Shown: positions 31,890 through 41,324, counted from the stretch's first letter. The stretch is 64,000 bases of DNA from Herpetosiphon gulosus (GCF_039545135.1 NZ_BAABRU010000013.1:124001-188000), one strand, 5' to 3'. Numbers and translations: made by a program. The notes: generated from the sequence alone by a model not told the origin.

Positions 31890-34532
31890 ATGAGCACTAT
31901 GAGCGATTTGCATCAATTAGTTTTGTTGACCAAGTTGGCGGCTCCGCAGATTCCGAGTACGCTGGTTGAACGCCAGCATGTGCTTGAACGCTTAGCCTGT
32001 CGTGGGCGAGTGAGCTTAATTACCGCCAGCGCTGGCAGTGGCAAAACTACCTTGCTTAGTAGCTTGGCCACTGCTCGCCAGCGGGTGGCTTGGCTGACCC
32101 TCGATAGCAACGATAATGATGCAATTCGCTTTGCTCGCTATTTAATTGTGGCGCTGCAAACGCTTGAGCCAACCCTTGGCCGTAATGCCATGGCACTGTT
32201 GAATGGCTTACAACAGCCAGCGATTGAAGCCGTCTTAACCTTATTGATTAACGAAATCAGTGTGGCGCAGCCTGCCCCGATGCTGTTGGTGCTCGATGAT
32301 TATCATTGGATTGATGCCCAAGTTGTGCATAGTGCCTTGGCTTGGCTGATCGATCAACTGCCTGCCCAACTCCACCTGATTATTGCTAGCCGCAGTGTGC
32401 CGCCCTTGCCCTTGGGTCGTTGGCGCGGCAAAGGGTATTTGACTGAGCTTGATGCCAGTGTGCTGCAATTCAATTCAGCTGAAACTGCCCAATTATTACA
32501 GCAAACTCTTGGCGATTTGCCCGATCAAAGTACGATCGATTGGCTGACTGAACGTACTGAGGGCTGGGTCGCTGGCATTCAATTGGCGGCACTTTCGGCC
32601 AAAGATCGCGCCAATGTGCAACAAGTGTTGAGCGGATTTAGCGGCAGCCATCGCTATATTTTCGATTATTTGGCCGAAGAAGTGCTCGATCAACTTGATC
32701 CTGCAACGCTTGAATTTTTGTTGGCTACAAGTGTTGCCGAGCGCTTGACCGGAGCCTTATGTGACCAATTGTTGGATTGGCAGCCCGGCACTGGGGCACA
32801 GATGTTGGTGCAATTAGCCGATGCCCAGCTCTTTTTGGTAGCGCTTGATGATGAACGGCGCTGGTATCGCTATCACCATTTATTTGCTGAATTTTTGCGT
32901 TTTCGGCTCCAGCAGCTTGATCCACAAGCTCCTGCCGAATTTTTGCAACGTGCCAGCGCTTGGCATGCGGCCAACAACGATCTAAACAGCGCAATCAACT
33001 ATAGTCTTGCTGCCAACGATCATCAACAAGCTGCCAACTTGATTGCCCAATTTGGCCGTGATGCCTTGATGCGTGGCGAGGCTTTGAGCGTGCGCAGTTG
33101 GCTAGCGCGGTTGCCAGCAATTCAACTGAGCCAATCGAGCCATTTGGCCTTGATTGCTGCTTGGTCGCAACTATTGACAGTTGATATTTTGGGAATTGAA
33201 GAGCATTTACAACAGGCTCGTTCCCATCTCGAAGCCTTGCCCCAAGCTGAACAAGCCCGCGCCAACGCCGAAATTGCCACGATCGAGGCAGTGCTCTTGC
33301 GTTTTGGCGATAACATCGAACATTCAATGCAACATTCGCAGGCTGCACTCGAACTGGTCGAACATGACGATTTGGTATTACGCGGAATTTTATTGGGCAA
33401 TTTGACGGTTTCGGCGCGTTTGACTGGCAACTTAACCATCGCCGTGGCCGCAGCTAGCGATGCAGTTGCGATCAATCAGCGCAGCGGCAATACCTTTGCC
33501 ATGCTTTTGGCAATTGCCGATCTGGGTCAGATTCAGGCCCAACAAGGCCATTTGCGCAAAGCTGCCGCGACCTATCGGCGTGGCATCGAACTGGCCAGCG
33601 AACGTGGTTGGCATCAAGTGCCAGCCTTGGGCTTGATTCACGTTGGCTTGGGCGAAGTTTGCTACGAATGGAATCAGCTTGAGGAAGCCCAAATTCATGC
33701 TGAACAAGCGATTGCTATTGCCCAAATTAATGGTTATTTGGATATTGCCACCGATGGCTACCGTTTGCGGGCGCGGGTTGAGCATGCCAAAAACGAGCGG
33801 CGCAGCAGCCAAGCCTCAATCGAGCAGGCCTTGCATTTTGCCCAGCGCAACAATGTGGGGCGCTTTATCAACGAAGTTCAAGCCTCGCAAGCGCGGATGG
33901 CCTTGATTTTGGGCGATTTAGCGACAGTGCGGCGCTGGGCGCAGACCGTGCAGCAAACAACTTGGCAATGGCAGCAGGTGAGCGCGGCTAACACCTACGC
34001 CCGCTGGTTGATTGCCAATAATGAGCCAGCCCAAGCTCTGCAATTAGCCCAAGCATTGCTTGAACAAACGATCAAATTTGGGGGCAATCGGCTTGAATGG
34101 CTGTTGACGTTGGCCTTAGCCTATGCCGCTCAGAACAACCCCAAGCCGGCCCAAACCCAACTAGAGCAAGCCTTGACGATCAGCGAGCAAGAAGGAGCCT
34201 TGCGCACGTTTATTGATGCTGGCGCTGGCTTAGCCCAATTGCTGCGTGAAGGCACTAGCTATGCAGCTCAACGGGCGGCGATTATGGCCGCCATGCTGCA
34301 ACAAAGTAGCACCGCCAGCGCCGCCCAAAGCCTTAACGAACCACTCAGCGAACGCGAAATTGAAGTGCTAAAATTATTGGCTTTAGGTCATAGCAATGCC
34401 GAAATTGCCGAGCGCCTAGTGATTGCAATTGGTACGGTTAAACGCCATGTCAATAATTTGCTGGGCAAACTGAATGCCCGCAGTCGCACCGAAGCCGTAG
34501 CCATCGCCCGCGACGAAGGCTTGCTGCATTAG
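31890..34532 (+). CDS. LuxR-family regulator with MalT-like ATPase (LAL type)
   Basis: An 880-residue transcription activator. Residues about 10-350 are a MalT-like STAND ATPase with Walker A LITASAGSGKTTLLSSLA and Walker B MLLVLDDYHWID. Helical TPR-like repeats follow (about 400-790), and the last 65 residues are a LuxR HTH (LSEREIEVLKLLALGHSNAEIAERLVIAIGTVKRHVNNLLGKL). Such proteins bind an inducer through the TPRs and switch on ATP binding. ATG 31890 is chosen because homology starts here; the leader holds an unusual hairpin between AGGAG and the start. An upstream frame overlapping guaA is rejected. Target genes are unknown. Confidence 0.92.
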   Translation: MSTMSDLHQLVLLTKLAAPQIPSTLVERQHVLERLACRGRVSLITASAGSGKTTLLSSLATARQRVAWLTLDSNDNDAIRFARYLIVALQTLEPTLGRNAMALLNGLQQPAIEAVLTLLINEISVAQPAPMLLVLDDYHWIDAQVVHSALAWLIDQLPAQLHLIIASRSVPPLPLGRWRGKGYLTELDASVLQFNSAETAQLLQQTLGDLPDQSTIDWLTERTEGWVAGIQLAALSAKDRANVQQVLSGFSGSHRYIFDYLAEEVLDQLDPATLEFLLATSVAERLTGALCDQLLDWQPGTGAQMLVQLADAQLFLVALDDERRWYRYHHLFAEFLRFRLQQLDPQAPAEFLQRASAWHAANNDLNSAINYSLAANDHQQAANLIAQFGRDALMRGEALSVRSWLARLPAIQLSQSSHLALIAAWSQLLTVDILGIEEHLQQARSHLEALPQAEQARANAEIATIEAVLLRFGDNIEHSMQHSQAALELVEHDDLVLRGILLGNLTVSARLTGNLTIAVAAASDAVAINQRSGNTFAMLLAIADLGQIQAQQGHLRKAAATYRRGIELASERGWHQVPALGLIHVGLGEVCYEWNQLEEAQIHAEQAIAIAQINGYLDIATDGYRLRARVEHAKNERRSSQASIEQALHFAQRNNVGRFINEVQASQARMALILGDLATVRRWAQTVQQTTWQWQQVSAANTYARWLIANNEPAQALQLAQALLEQTIKFGGNRLEWLLTLALAYAAQNNPKPAQTQLEQALTISEQEGALRTFIDAGAGLAQLLREGTSYAAQRAAIMAAMLQQSSTASAAQSLNEPLSEREIEVLKLLALGHSNAEIAERLVIAIGTVKRHVNNLLGKLNARSRTEAVAIARDEGLLH

Positions 34533-34593
34533 CCTACGCTCATTAAACATCTGGCATATAATACAATTGATGGATTAATCGGAGGGCTTGGCA

Positions 34594-35202
34594 ATGCGAG
34601 CGGCAGTATTAACCGGATTTTTGGGAACTGGCAAGACGACCTTGCTATTGGCGGTTGCCAATGCCTTGGCCGACCGTGGCGAATATGTGGCGATTATCGA
34701 AAACGAGCGTGGCAGCGTTGGTATCGATGGACGCTATTTGCAATCGCAGGGTATGACCGTGCGCGAGTTACGGGCTGGCTGTGTTTGTTGCGATTTGGCC
34801 TTGCCCTTGCAAATTACGGTGCAGCGCTTAAGCGAACATTATGAGCCAGATTGGCTGCTGCTGGAAGCTAGCGGCATCGCCAAGCCCGAATTGCTCAAAG
34901 CCAGTTTGCAACACCCAATGATTAGCCAGATCAATTGGCGCTTTATTGCCTTGGTCGATCCGGTGCGCTTTGGCAAAATGTGGCACGATAGTTATGGCTT
35001 AGGTCAATTATTGCGCGGCCAAATTAATATTGCTGATGTGATTGTGCTGCCCAAAAGCGATTTAGTTGAGCCAAGCGTACTTGAGCATGTCGCCGCCGAG
35101 ATTCGCAGTTTGCGCCCTGATGTGCCAGTGATTCCGTTTACCGCTGATGATCCGGCGGCTACAACCTTGATGTTACGGGCATTTAGTGAGCCACTGCGCT
35201 AG
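34594..35202 (+). CDS. Short CobW/COG0523-like G3E GTPase
   Basis: A 202-residue P-loop GTPase of the G3E/COG0523 group of metal chaperones. It has Walker A LTGFLGTGKTTLLLAV, IIENERGSVGIDG, the metal-binding RAGCVCCDLA (CxCC) and Walker B WLLLEASGIAKPE. The guanine-specificity motif, NKxD in relatives, reads LPKSD here. The protein lacks the C-terminal CobW domain (typical members have 300-400 aa). ATG 34594 follows GGAGGG by 7 bases. A 115-aa Cys-containing protein follows 12 bp later, suggesting a two-gene metal or corrinoid handling unit; the role is inferred. Confidence 0.85.
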   Translation: MRAAVLTGFLGTGKTTLLLAVANALADRGEYVAIIENERGSVGIDGRYLQSQGMTVRELRAGCVCCDLALPLQITVQRLSEHYEPDWLLLEASGIAKPELLKASLQHPMISQINWRFIALVDPVRFGKMWHDSYGLGQLLRGQINIADVIVLPKSDLVEPSVLEHVAAEIRSLRPDVPVIPFTADDPAATTLMLRAFSEPLR

Positions 35203-35214
35203 AGGAGCACCAGC

Positions 35215-35562
35215 ATGCTAGAAATTGGCGCGGCAACGCTTGTTGCTCAACTTGAAATTTCGCCGACAACAGCAATTCAAGCAGTATTTGAAGCGGCCTT
35301 GCAAGCTGCTGATGAGTGCATTTGCACCGCTGCGCCTGAGTGGTTGGGCCATTGCAAATTGCTGTTGGATACGGGCGATCAAGTCTGTTATGTTTCGCGA
35401 ACTGAGGCCAATGGGCATAATTCGTGGAGCAACCCACCCAAACCCTTGGATTCTATGACCAAGGCCGAGGTTACGATCTACATTGCGGTCTATGGCATAG
35501 ACGATCGCCATGCGCAACTGGCGGCTCAAGCAGCCCAAACCATGCTCATAGCATTAATGTGA
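35215..35562 (+). CDS. Protein of unknown function next to G3E GTPase
   Basis: A 115-residue protein with no family I recognise. It has a helical N-terminal third (AIQAVFEAALQAADECICTAAPEWLGHCKLLLDTGDQVCYVSRTE) containing four Cys and a His, then KAEVTIYIAVYGID and a C-terminal helix. The ATG follows GAGGAGCACCAGC. It is 12 bp after the CobW-like gene and co-directional, so it may be the acceptor or adaptor of that GTPase. Its last 9 bases overlap the 3' end of the convergent peptide deformylase gene. Confidence 0.65.
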   Translation: MLEIGAATLVAQLEISPTTAIQAVFEAALQAADECICTAAPEWLGHCKLLLDTGDQVCYVSRTEANGHNSWSNPPKPLDSMTKAEVTIYIAVYGIDDRHAQLAAQAAQTMLIALM

Positions 35563-36081
35563 TTCGCGTTCGCGGCTAATATAGCGTTTTTCGTATTCTT
35601 GGGTGGTGCAAAGGCTGTGCAAATCGGGGCCACGATCAAGCCAAACAAAGCCATCAAGATGATCCATTTCATGTTGGATGATGCGAGCTAGGCTGCCACT
35701 CGCTTCGATGCGTTGCTCCTCACCTGCCAAGGTATAGGCGACCACGGTTACTCCAAGTGGGCGTTGCACCAAGCCCCAAATACCAGGAAAGCTAAAACAC
35801 GATTCATAGCGCTCATCTTCCTCGCGGCTCCAGCGCTCAAAACGCGGGTTGACCAGCACTAAATTGGTGTCGGGGGTATCAATCAAAATCAAGCGTTTGA
35901 GCACGCCAATTTGCGGTGCGGCAATACCTCGGCCATAGCCAATTCGTTGGCGCATATCGGCCAAGGTATCGCGCATATCGTTTAAAATTCGTGCCACTTC
36001 GGGGCTGGTTGGGTCGGCAAATGGAGTTGCTGGCTGGCGTAACAACGGATTTCCAAGCTCGATCAGTGGTACAACCGCCAT
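35554..36081 (-). CDS. def: Peptide deformylase
   Basis: A 175-residue metalloprotease that removes the formyl group from new proteins. Motif 1 is GRGIAAPQIG, motif 3 is IIQHEMDHLDG (HExxH-type metal site). Motif 2 reads YESCFSFPG instead of the usual EGCLS: the metal-ligand Cys is kept, while Gly and Leu are replaced by Ser and Phe. ATG 36081 follows AAGGAG by 6 bases; a longer frame to 36198 runs into the upstream gene and is rejected. No fmt or other translation gene is adjacent. Function is very likely but the substrate pocket is atypical. Confidence 0.9.
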   Translation of the reverse strand: MAVVPLIELGNPLLRQPATPFADPTSPEVARILNDMRDTLADMRQRIGYGRGIAAPQIGVLKRLILIDTPDTNLVLVNPRFERWSREEDERYESCFSFPGIWGLVQRPLGVTVVAYTLAGEEQRIEASGSLARIIQHEMDHLDGFVWLDRGPDLHSLCTTQEYEKRYISRERESH

Positions 36082-36100
36082 AGCAGGCTCCTTGATTTGG

Positions 36101-36382
36101 TTAAAAAAGTTTGAAACGGCTAAACGCCCAGCCTTGAAACAGCAATAAGCCCCCAACCACGGCAAACACCAAAGGATAGGCGATTTCGACAATATCAATC
36201 GCGATGACTACGCCCGCCCAAAGCAAAATGACCACTCCAACGATGATGCTCATCCGGCCAAACAAACGGCGTAGGTCGGTCACTCGGCCTGTTTTGTTGG
36301 ATAAAAAGGTGGTGGCTGCGGCCATCCAGATGATGCCGCAGCACATAAAGACTGCTGGAAGTGCCAGAATAATTGGTCGCAT
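36101..36382 (-). CDS. Small membrane protein coupled to the kinase gene
   Basis: A 93-residue protein with three hydrophobic segments (PIILALPAVFMCCGIIWMAAATTF; SIIVGVVILLWAGVVIAID; YPLVFAVVGGLLLFQGW). Family not recognised. Its start shares one base with the kinase stop (TAATG), so translation is coupled. It may sit in the membrane with the kinase, but nothing else supports a function. Confidence 0.65.
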   Translation of the reverse strand: MRPIILALPAVFMCCGIIWMAAATTFLSNKTGRVTDLRRLFGRMSIIVGVVILLWAGVVIAIDIVEIAYPLVFAVVGGLLLFQGWAFSRFKLF

Positions 36383-39129
36383 TATTTCATGTCATCCAAA
36401 ATAGTTTGCAATTCGGATTGATCAACATAGGCCACTGATTCTAACCCATTTTGTAAAACCTGGCGAGCGCTTTCGATATCGCCTAGGGCTTGGAAGCAGT
36501 AGGCCTTGCCGATATAGGCATTCTTCAACGAGGGATTATAATCGATCGCTGTACTATATTGATTAATCGCTGCATCGTAATCTTTGTTATTGTACAAGAT
36601 ATTGGCTTTGCCGAGGTAGGCCGTAGCATAATCTGGTTGCAGATTAATCGTTTGTTCGTAGAGCTTCAACGCTTCATCATAGTAGCGCGTGTCGTAGTAG
36701 GTATCGGCTAAGCCAGCAAGCGCATTGGGGTATTCAGGGTCACGTTCCAAGGCCTTTTTAAAGGTTGCGATGGCTTTATCGGTATCTTTAGTATCGTAGA
36801 GATAGACGTAGCCCAAATCGACATAAACCGACAGCCACGATGGAGCTTCAGCAATCGCTGCTTCGTAATCGCGAATCGCTGCGGCATAATCGCTTTGCGG
36901 ATCGCTGGAGTTGTTGCGGCCCAGCCACCAGTTAGTCAGCGCTCGTCCATTCAAGGCATTCGGGTCACGCGAGTTACGCTCAAGCGCCAAATCAAAAAAC
37001 TGCTGGGCCTCTTCATATTTACGTTCGTAAATTTGGGTCCAGCCCTTGCCTGCGAAGGCCAAGCCATAATTTGAGTCAAGCGCTAAGGCATCGTCGAATG
37101 ATTGATACGCTTTTTCAAAACGCTGAGCTGCGGTTTCATCTTCGCCAAGATGCAGGGCAACCCGCGCTTGTTCGGCATAAAAATAGCCAATATTATTACG
37201 CAGCAATGGCAATTGTTCTTGTAAACCAATCGCCCGATTGAAATTATCAATGCCATCGACCACAAATTCTTTGCCAGCGCCAGCGTCGCGGCTGGTTTGA
37301 TCTTGATAGGTGACCCATTGGACATAGCCTTTGGCGCTGTAGGCCATAGCTTGCTCAAAGCGCGAACGATTGGTTGCAAGCTCAATCGCTTTATTGGCAT
37401 CAGCCAAAGCGTCGGCTAACAACTCGCTATCGCCTTGCTCATTACCAACATCTGCCCGCGCAGTAGCCCGCGCCATATAGGCTAAAGGATGATTTGCATC
37501 CAAGCGCACAGCTTCCTCGGCTTCAGCCAAGGATTCGTTGAATTTGCGATTATCGGAATGCACTTGACTGAGCCAGGCATGAGCACTGGCTTGGTCGGCA
37601 TCGATCGCAATTGCTTGGCGAATTGCTTGATCGGCATCAGGGGTTTGTCCCCGCATCAGGTAGGTAATCGCTAGTTTTTCGTGGGCCTCGAAGCTCTCGT
37701 CATCAGCAGCGGTCGCTTCTTTGTAGAGATTGATTGCTTCGATCAAGCCGCCACGGCGTTCAAAGGCGGCATCGCCTTGGGCAATAATATCTTCAGCATC
37801 ACTGCCCGTCGCTAAAATAATCCCGACGACAACTGCAACTAACAGCAAAACTCCTGTACCAATCCAGATCGTTAATTTTTGTTTGTTACGCAGCACTGAG
37901 GTAGCACCGGTATAGGCGACTGGGCTGGGTTGGCTAATTGGTTGTTGACCATATTGCGACGGCTGAGCAGCATTTGGCATGATTGCAGGCCGAGTGGCTT
38001 GAGTATTGGCCGCCACATAGCCATCATAGGGCGATTGGCTATGGATCACCACTTGTTGATTGCTGGGATTGGTCGGTGGATAATTCGGCAGTACCTGTTG
38101 ATTGCTGACTGGCGTTGGCGGGTACGGCGCAACTGGCTGTTGATTGCTCAGCGGCGTTGGTGGGTAATGCGGCGCAACCGCCTGCTGATTGCTCAATGGC
38201 GTTGGTGGATAGACCTGTGGGCTACTCGGTGGTGTTGGCACATATTGGGCTGGCTGATTTTGGGCAAACGGCGTGGTCGCAGGGACATTTGGCCGCGCAC
38301 CATTACTTGCTTGACGCAAGGCCTCGAAAAAAGCCGCCGCCGTTGGATAACGTGCTTCGGGCGTGCGAGCCAAAGCCTTCATCAAGACATCTTCGACCGC
38401 CGATGGCATGGTCGGGATCAGATCGCTGGGAGCGCGTGGCGCACGAATCACCCGTGCTAACAGCACAGCCTGGGCATTATTGGCGACAAACGGCATCTGC
38501 TTGGTCAGCATTTCGTAGGCCATCACTGCTAAGGCATAGAGATCGCTGGCTGCGCCGACTGTCAAGCCTTGCGCCTGCTCGGGCGACATATATTCCGGCG
38601 TGCCCATCACCGTGCCAACTTGGGTTAAGCCCGAGTCGCTGCTGCCACCGCGAGCCAAGCCAAAGTCGGTCAAGTAAACCCAGCCTTCCGGCGTGAGCAT
38701 CACATTTGAGGGCTTGATATCACGGTGAATGACACCCTTGCGATGAGCATAATCGAGCGCCTTGCCAACTGGCTCAAGCAACTCCAGCACCCGCTGAACT
38801 GACATCGGGGCTTCTTGCTCAATATTTTCCTTGAGAGTGTTGCCCTCAATATATTTCATGACGATGTAGTAAAAGCCTTCGGCTTGACCAACTTCATAGA
38901 TTGGCACAATATGGCTATGTTCAAGCCCTGCGGCGGCCCGCGCCTCTTGCTGAAACCGCGCAATATAACTTTGATCAAATGTCATCTCGGGAGGCAACAA
39001 TTTGAGTGCCACCGTGCGATTCAGGTTTTCTTGGTAAGCCCGATAAACCATGGCCATGCCACCTTGGCCAAGTTTATCGACAATTTTGAAATGATTAAGC
39101 ATACGCCCAATCAACTGGGGATCTTGCAT
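36382..39129 (-). CDS. PknB-type Ser/Thr protein kinase with extracellular TPRs
   Basis: A 915-residue receptor kinase. The kinase domain (residues about 8-270) is complete: GQGGMAMVYRA, TVALKLLP (Lys), HRDIKPSN, LTDFGLARG, GTPEYMSPEQ. A Pro-rich linker follows with a repeated YPPTPLSNQQ unit (four to five degenerate copies, 38050-38225). Next is one transmembrane segment (IWIGTGVLLLVAVVVGIILA), then about 450 residues of TPRs on the outside (EAHEKLAITYLMRGQ... YLGKANILYNNKDYDAAINQY). ATG 39129 follows GAGG; a GTG at 39144 is less likely. The TPRs probably sense an extracellular or envelope ligand. A small membrane gene is coupled downstream. Confidence 0.93.
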   Translation of the reverse strand: MQDPQLIGRMLNHFKIVDKLGQGGMAMVYRAYQENLNRTVALKLLPPEMTFDQSYIARFQQEARAAAGLEHSHIVPIYEVGQAEGFYYIVMKYIEGNTLKENIEQEAPMSVQRVLELLEPVGKALDYAHRKGVIHRDIKPSNVMLTPEGWVYLTDFGLARGGSSDSGLTQVGTVMGTPEYMSPEQAQGLTVGAASDLYALAVMAYEMLTKQMPFVANNAQAVLLARVIRAPRAPSDLIPTMPSAVEDVLMKALARTPEARYPTAAAFFEALRQASNGARPNVPATTPFAQNQPAQYVPTPPSSPQVYPPTPLSNQQAVAPHYPPTPLSNQQPVAPYPPTPVSNQQVLPNYPPTNPSNQQVVIHSQSPYDGYVAANTQATRPAIMPNAAQPSQYGQQPISQPSPVAYTGATSVLRNKQKLTIWIGTGVLLLVAVVVGIILATGSDAEDIIAQGDAAFERRGGLIEAINLYKEATAADDESFEAHEKLAITYLMRGQTPDADQAIRQAIAIDADQASAHAWLSQVHSDNRKFNESLAEAEEAVRLDANHPLAYMARATARADVGNEQGDSELLADALADANKAIELATNRSRFEQAMAYSAKGYVQWVTYQDQTSRDAGAGKEFVVDGIDNFNRAIGLQEQLPLLRNNIGYFYAEQARVALHLGEDETAAQRFEKAYQSFDDALALDSNYGLAFAGKGWTQIYERKYEEAQQFFDLALERNSRDPNALNGRALTNWWLGRNNSSDPQSDYAAAIRDYEAAIAEAPSWLSVYVDLGYVYLYDTKDTDKAIATFKKALERDPEYPNALAGLADTYYDTRYYDEALKLYEQTINLQPDYATAYLGKANILYNNKDYDAAINQYSTAIDYNPSLKNAYIGKAYCFQALGDIESARQVLQNGLESVAYVDQSELQTILDDMK

Positions 39130-39324
39130 ATAAAAAGACCTCACAATAACTCATTGTGTCGGCTCAGTCTAGACGATCTCAGAGCTTTTGTGAATAGTTG
39201 AGCTGGCTTGGCAAGCTGAGATTCTGCTGAGAGTAGGTTGGCGCTTCTACGTGATTGCTAATAGTGATGTTGCAAGCGCTGCAATTAAATGGTGATTGCT
39301 AGCACAATCTCTGCCAGCGTTCGC

Positions 39325-39948
39325 TTATTTGTGCCAACTTAGCGTTAGCAAACGTGGCGGTTGATTAGCATCATCAGTATGCCAATATTCGTGCAATTGG
39401 CTGAGTTGTAAGCCTTGTTTGGCGGCAGCCCGCACAAAATCGCTAATATGATGGGTAAACGCTGGAACCTCAATTTGGCCGTGCTGGACTTGAAAACGCG
39501 CCTGCGAGCCTTGATATTGGCGAAATGGATGCAGTTCGGAGATCAATAATTGACCATTGGGCGTGAGCGCTTGGCTGGCTCGGGCAAAAAAGTGATCGAG
39601 ATCAGCCAAGTGCTCAAGTACCAAATTGGTTACCACTAAATCGAAATAAGCCTTGGCAACCGGCCATGTTTTGGTTAAATCGGCTTGCTGAAATTGCACA
39701 TGCTGCGCATTAATTTTGCTGCGTGCTTGCTCCAACATGCCGCTTGAAAAATCTAGCCCCACAACTGCTGCGCCAATTGTGCTGAAAAACTGGGTATTTT
39801 TGCCAGTACCACAGCCCAACTCCAAGATTGCTTGATACTGCTGGCCTTGCAAAAGCTGCTGCATCACCTGTTGATCAAGGTCGCGGGTGCGGTTGCGATC
39901 GCTATCGTAGCTGCTGGCCCATTGGTTATACGCTTGTTGAATTGACAT
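39325..39948 (-). CDS. SAM-dependent methyltransferase (class I)
   Basis: A 207-residue class I methyltransferase with motif I ILELGCGTGKNTQFFS, motif II GLDFSSGMLEQAR, QADLTK and FDLVVTNLVLEHLADLDHFF. The N-terminal AYNQWASSYDSDRN is typical of BioC/UbiE-like and small-molecule methyltransferases. The substrate is unknown. The start follows AGGAG by 7 bases. It stands alone between the kinase and acyl-CoA dehydrogenase genes; the 195-bp gap to the kinase start shows no gene. Confidence 0.9.
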   Translation of the reverse strand: MSIQQAYNQWASSYDSDRNRTRDLDQQVMQQLLQGQQYQAILELGCGTGKNTQFFSTIGAAVVGLDFSSGMLEQARSKINAQHVQFQQADLTKTWPVAKAYFDLVVTNLVLEHLADLDHFFARASQALTPNGQLLISELHPFRQYQGSQARFQVQHGQIEVPAFTHHISDFVRAAAKQGLQLSQLHEYWHTDDANQPPRLLTLSWHK

Positions 39949-40066
39949 TGCTTTGCTCCTGTATCAAGCCTTGAGCATAGCAGCGTCGGTGGTTTACAAC
40001 ATCAGCCTTAAAACCTAATCGCAGACCAAACGGCCTGCGATCGGAAACTTGGAATGTAATTGTAAT

Positions 40067-41254
40067 TTAGACGAAGGCTGGTACACCGGTAATTTCGCGG
40101 CCAACCACGAGGGTATTGATTTCGTTGCTGCCTTCGTAGGTATACACTGCTTCCATATCGGCAAAATGGCGGGCGATATGGTTTTCGAGTAACAAGCCGT
40201 TGCCACCAAAAATTTCGCGGCCTAGCGCCACAATTTGGCGAGCTTTGGCCGAATTGTTCATTTTGGCCAGCGACGATTGACCATCGGTCATCAAGCCTTG
40301 GTCACGCAGCACGCTCAAGCGCCAGGTAGTTAATTCCATCGCCACCACTTCTGCTAGCATCTTGACTAATTTTTCTTGAATTAATTGATAGCCCGCGATT
40401 GGCTTGCCAAACTGTTTGCGTTCTTGGCTATAGCGCAAGGCCATTTCATAGGCAGCCTGAGCATGGCCCACACCTTCCCATGCTACGCCAAAGCGGGTGT
40501 TGGCCAATACTACCGCCGTATCTTTGAACGATCGCGCTTTTTCGAGGCGATTGCTGGTCGGAATGCGACAATTTTCAAGCTTGATTTCAGCATTCCAAAG
40601 GGCACGTTTGGCGATTTTGCCATGCATCACGGTCGCTTCAAAGCCTGGAGTACCTTTTTCGACCAAGAAGCCTGTTACTTGGTTGGTGGCTTCATCGCGT
40701 GCCCAAACAATAATCACATCGGCAAACGAGGCGTTGCCAATCCAACGTTTTTGGCCGTTGAGCACATAGTGGTCGCCATCTAGCCGCGCAGTGGTTTGAA
40801 TATGCGAGGCATCTGAGCCGTTATCTGGCTCGGTCAGGGCAAACGCCCCAATTTTTTCCATCGAAGCCAATTTGGGCAACCAATATTCTTTTTGGGCTTC
40901 CGAGCCACAATAATAGATACTTGACATCGCCAAGCCACTGGTTACGCCAAAAAAGGTACAAACTGAGCCATCAACTTTGGCCATTTCGGCTGCAACCAAG
41001 CCAGTTGCCACGCTCGATAAGCCTGGGCAGCCATAACCCTGAATTGTGCCGCCACAGACCTTGAGTTCAGCCAACTTGGGAATTAACTCGAACGGAAATT
41101 CGCCCTTCTCCCAATATTCGTTGATGATTGGCTTAACTTCACGCTGCATAAAGCCACGCACCCGATCACGTACTTCACGCTCTTCAGGCGTTAACAGCAA
41201 ATCAAATTGGTAGAAGTCCAAGGCGGGGTCGGCGGTGTGCTCTTGCATCGTCAT
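40067..41254 (-). CDS. Acyl-CoA dehydrogenase (glutaryl-CoA dehydrogenase/ACX4-like)
   Basis: A 395-residue flavoenzyme. FALTEPDNGSDASHIQTTA and VLNGQKRWIGNASFADVIIVWAR are the acyl-CoA dehydrogenase signatures; RKQFGKPIAGYQLIQEKL, IFGGNGLL and YTYEGSNEINTLVVGREITG close the domain, with the catalytic Glu in TYEGS. The last stretch and the substrate-binding loop resemble glutaryl-CoA dehydrogenases and plant short-chain acyl-CoA oxidase 4, so the substrate may be glutaryl-CoA or a short-chain acyl-CoA. ATG 41254 follows AAGGAG by 9 bases. No lysine- or tryptophan-catabolism genes lie nearby. Confidence 0.9.
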   Translation of the reverse strand: MTMQEHTADPALDFYQFDLLLTPEEREVRDRVRGFMQREVKPIINEYWEKGEFPFELIPKLAELKVCGGTIQGYGCPGLSSVATGLVAAEMAKVDGSVCTFFGVTSGLAMSSIYYCGSEAQKEYWLPKLASMEKIGAFALTEPDNGSDASHIQTTARLDGDHYVLNGQKRWIGNASFADVIIVWARDEATNQVTGFLVEKGTPGFEATVMHGKIAKRALWNAEIKLENCRIPTSNRLEKARSFKDTAVVLANTRFGVAWEGVGHAQAAYEMALRYSQERKQFGKPIAGYQLIQEKLVKMLAEVVAMELTTWRLSVLRDQGLMTDGQSSLAKMNNSAKARQIVALGREIFGGNGLLLENHIARHFADMEAVYTYEGSNEINTLVVGREITGVPAFV

Positions 41255-41324
41255 TGATGGATTCTCCTTATATGATCTTGCGTCGGATCGAGGATGACGC
41301 ACTGCGTTATTCACTATACCACAC

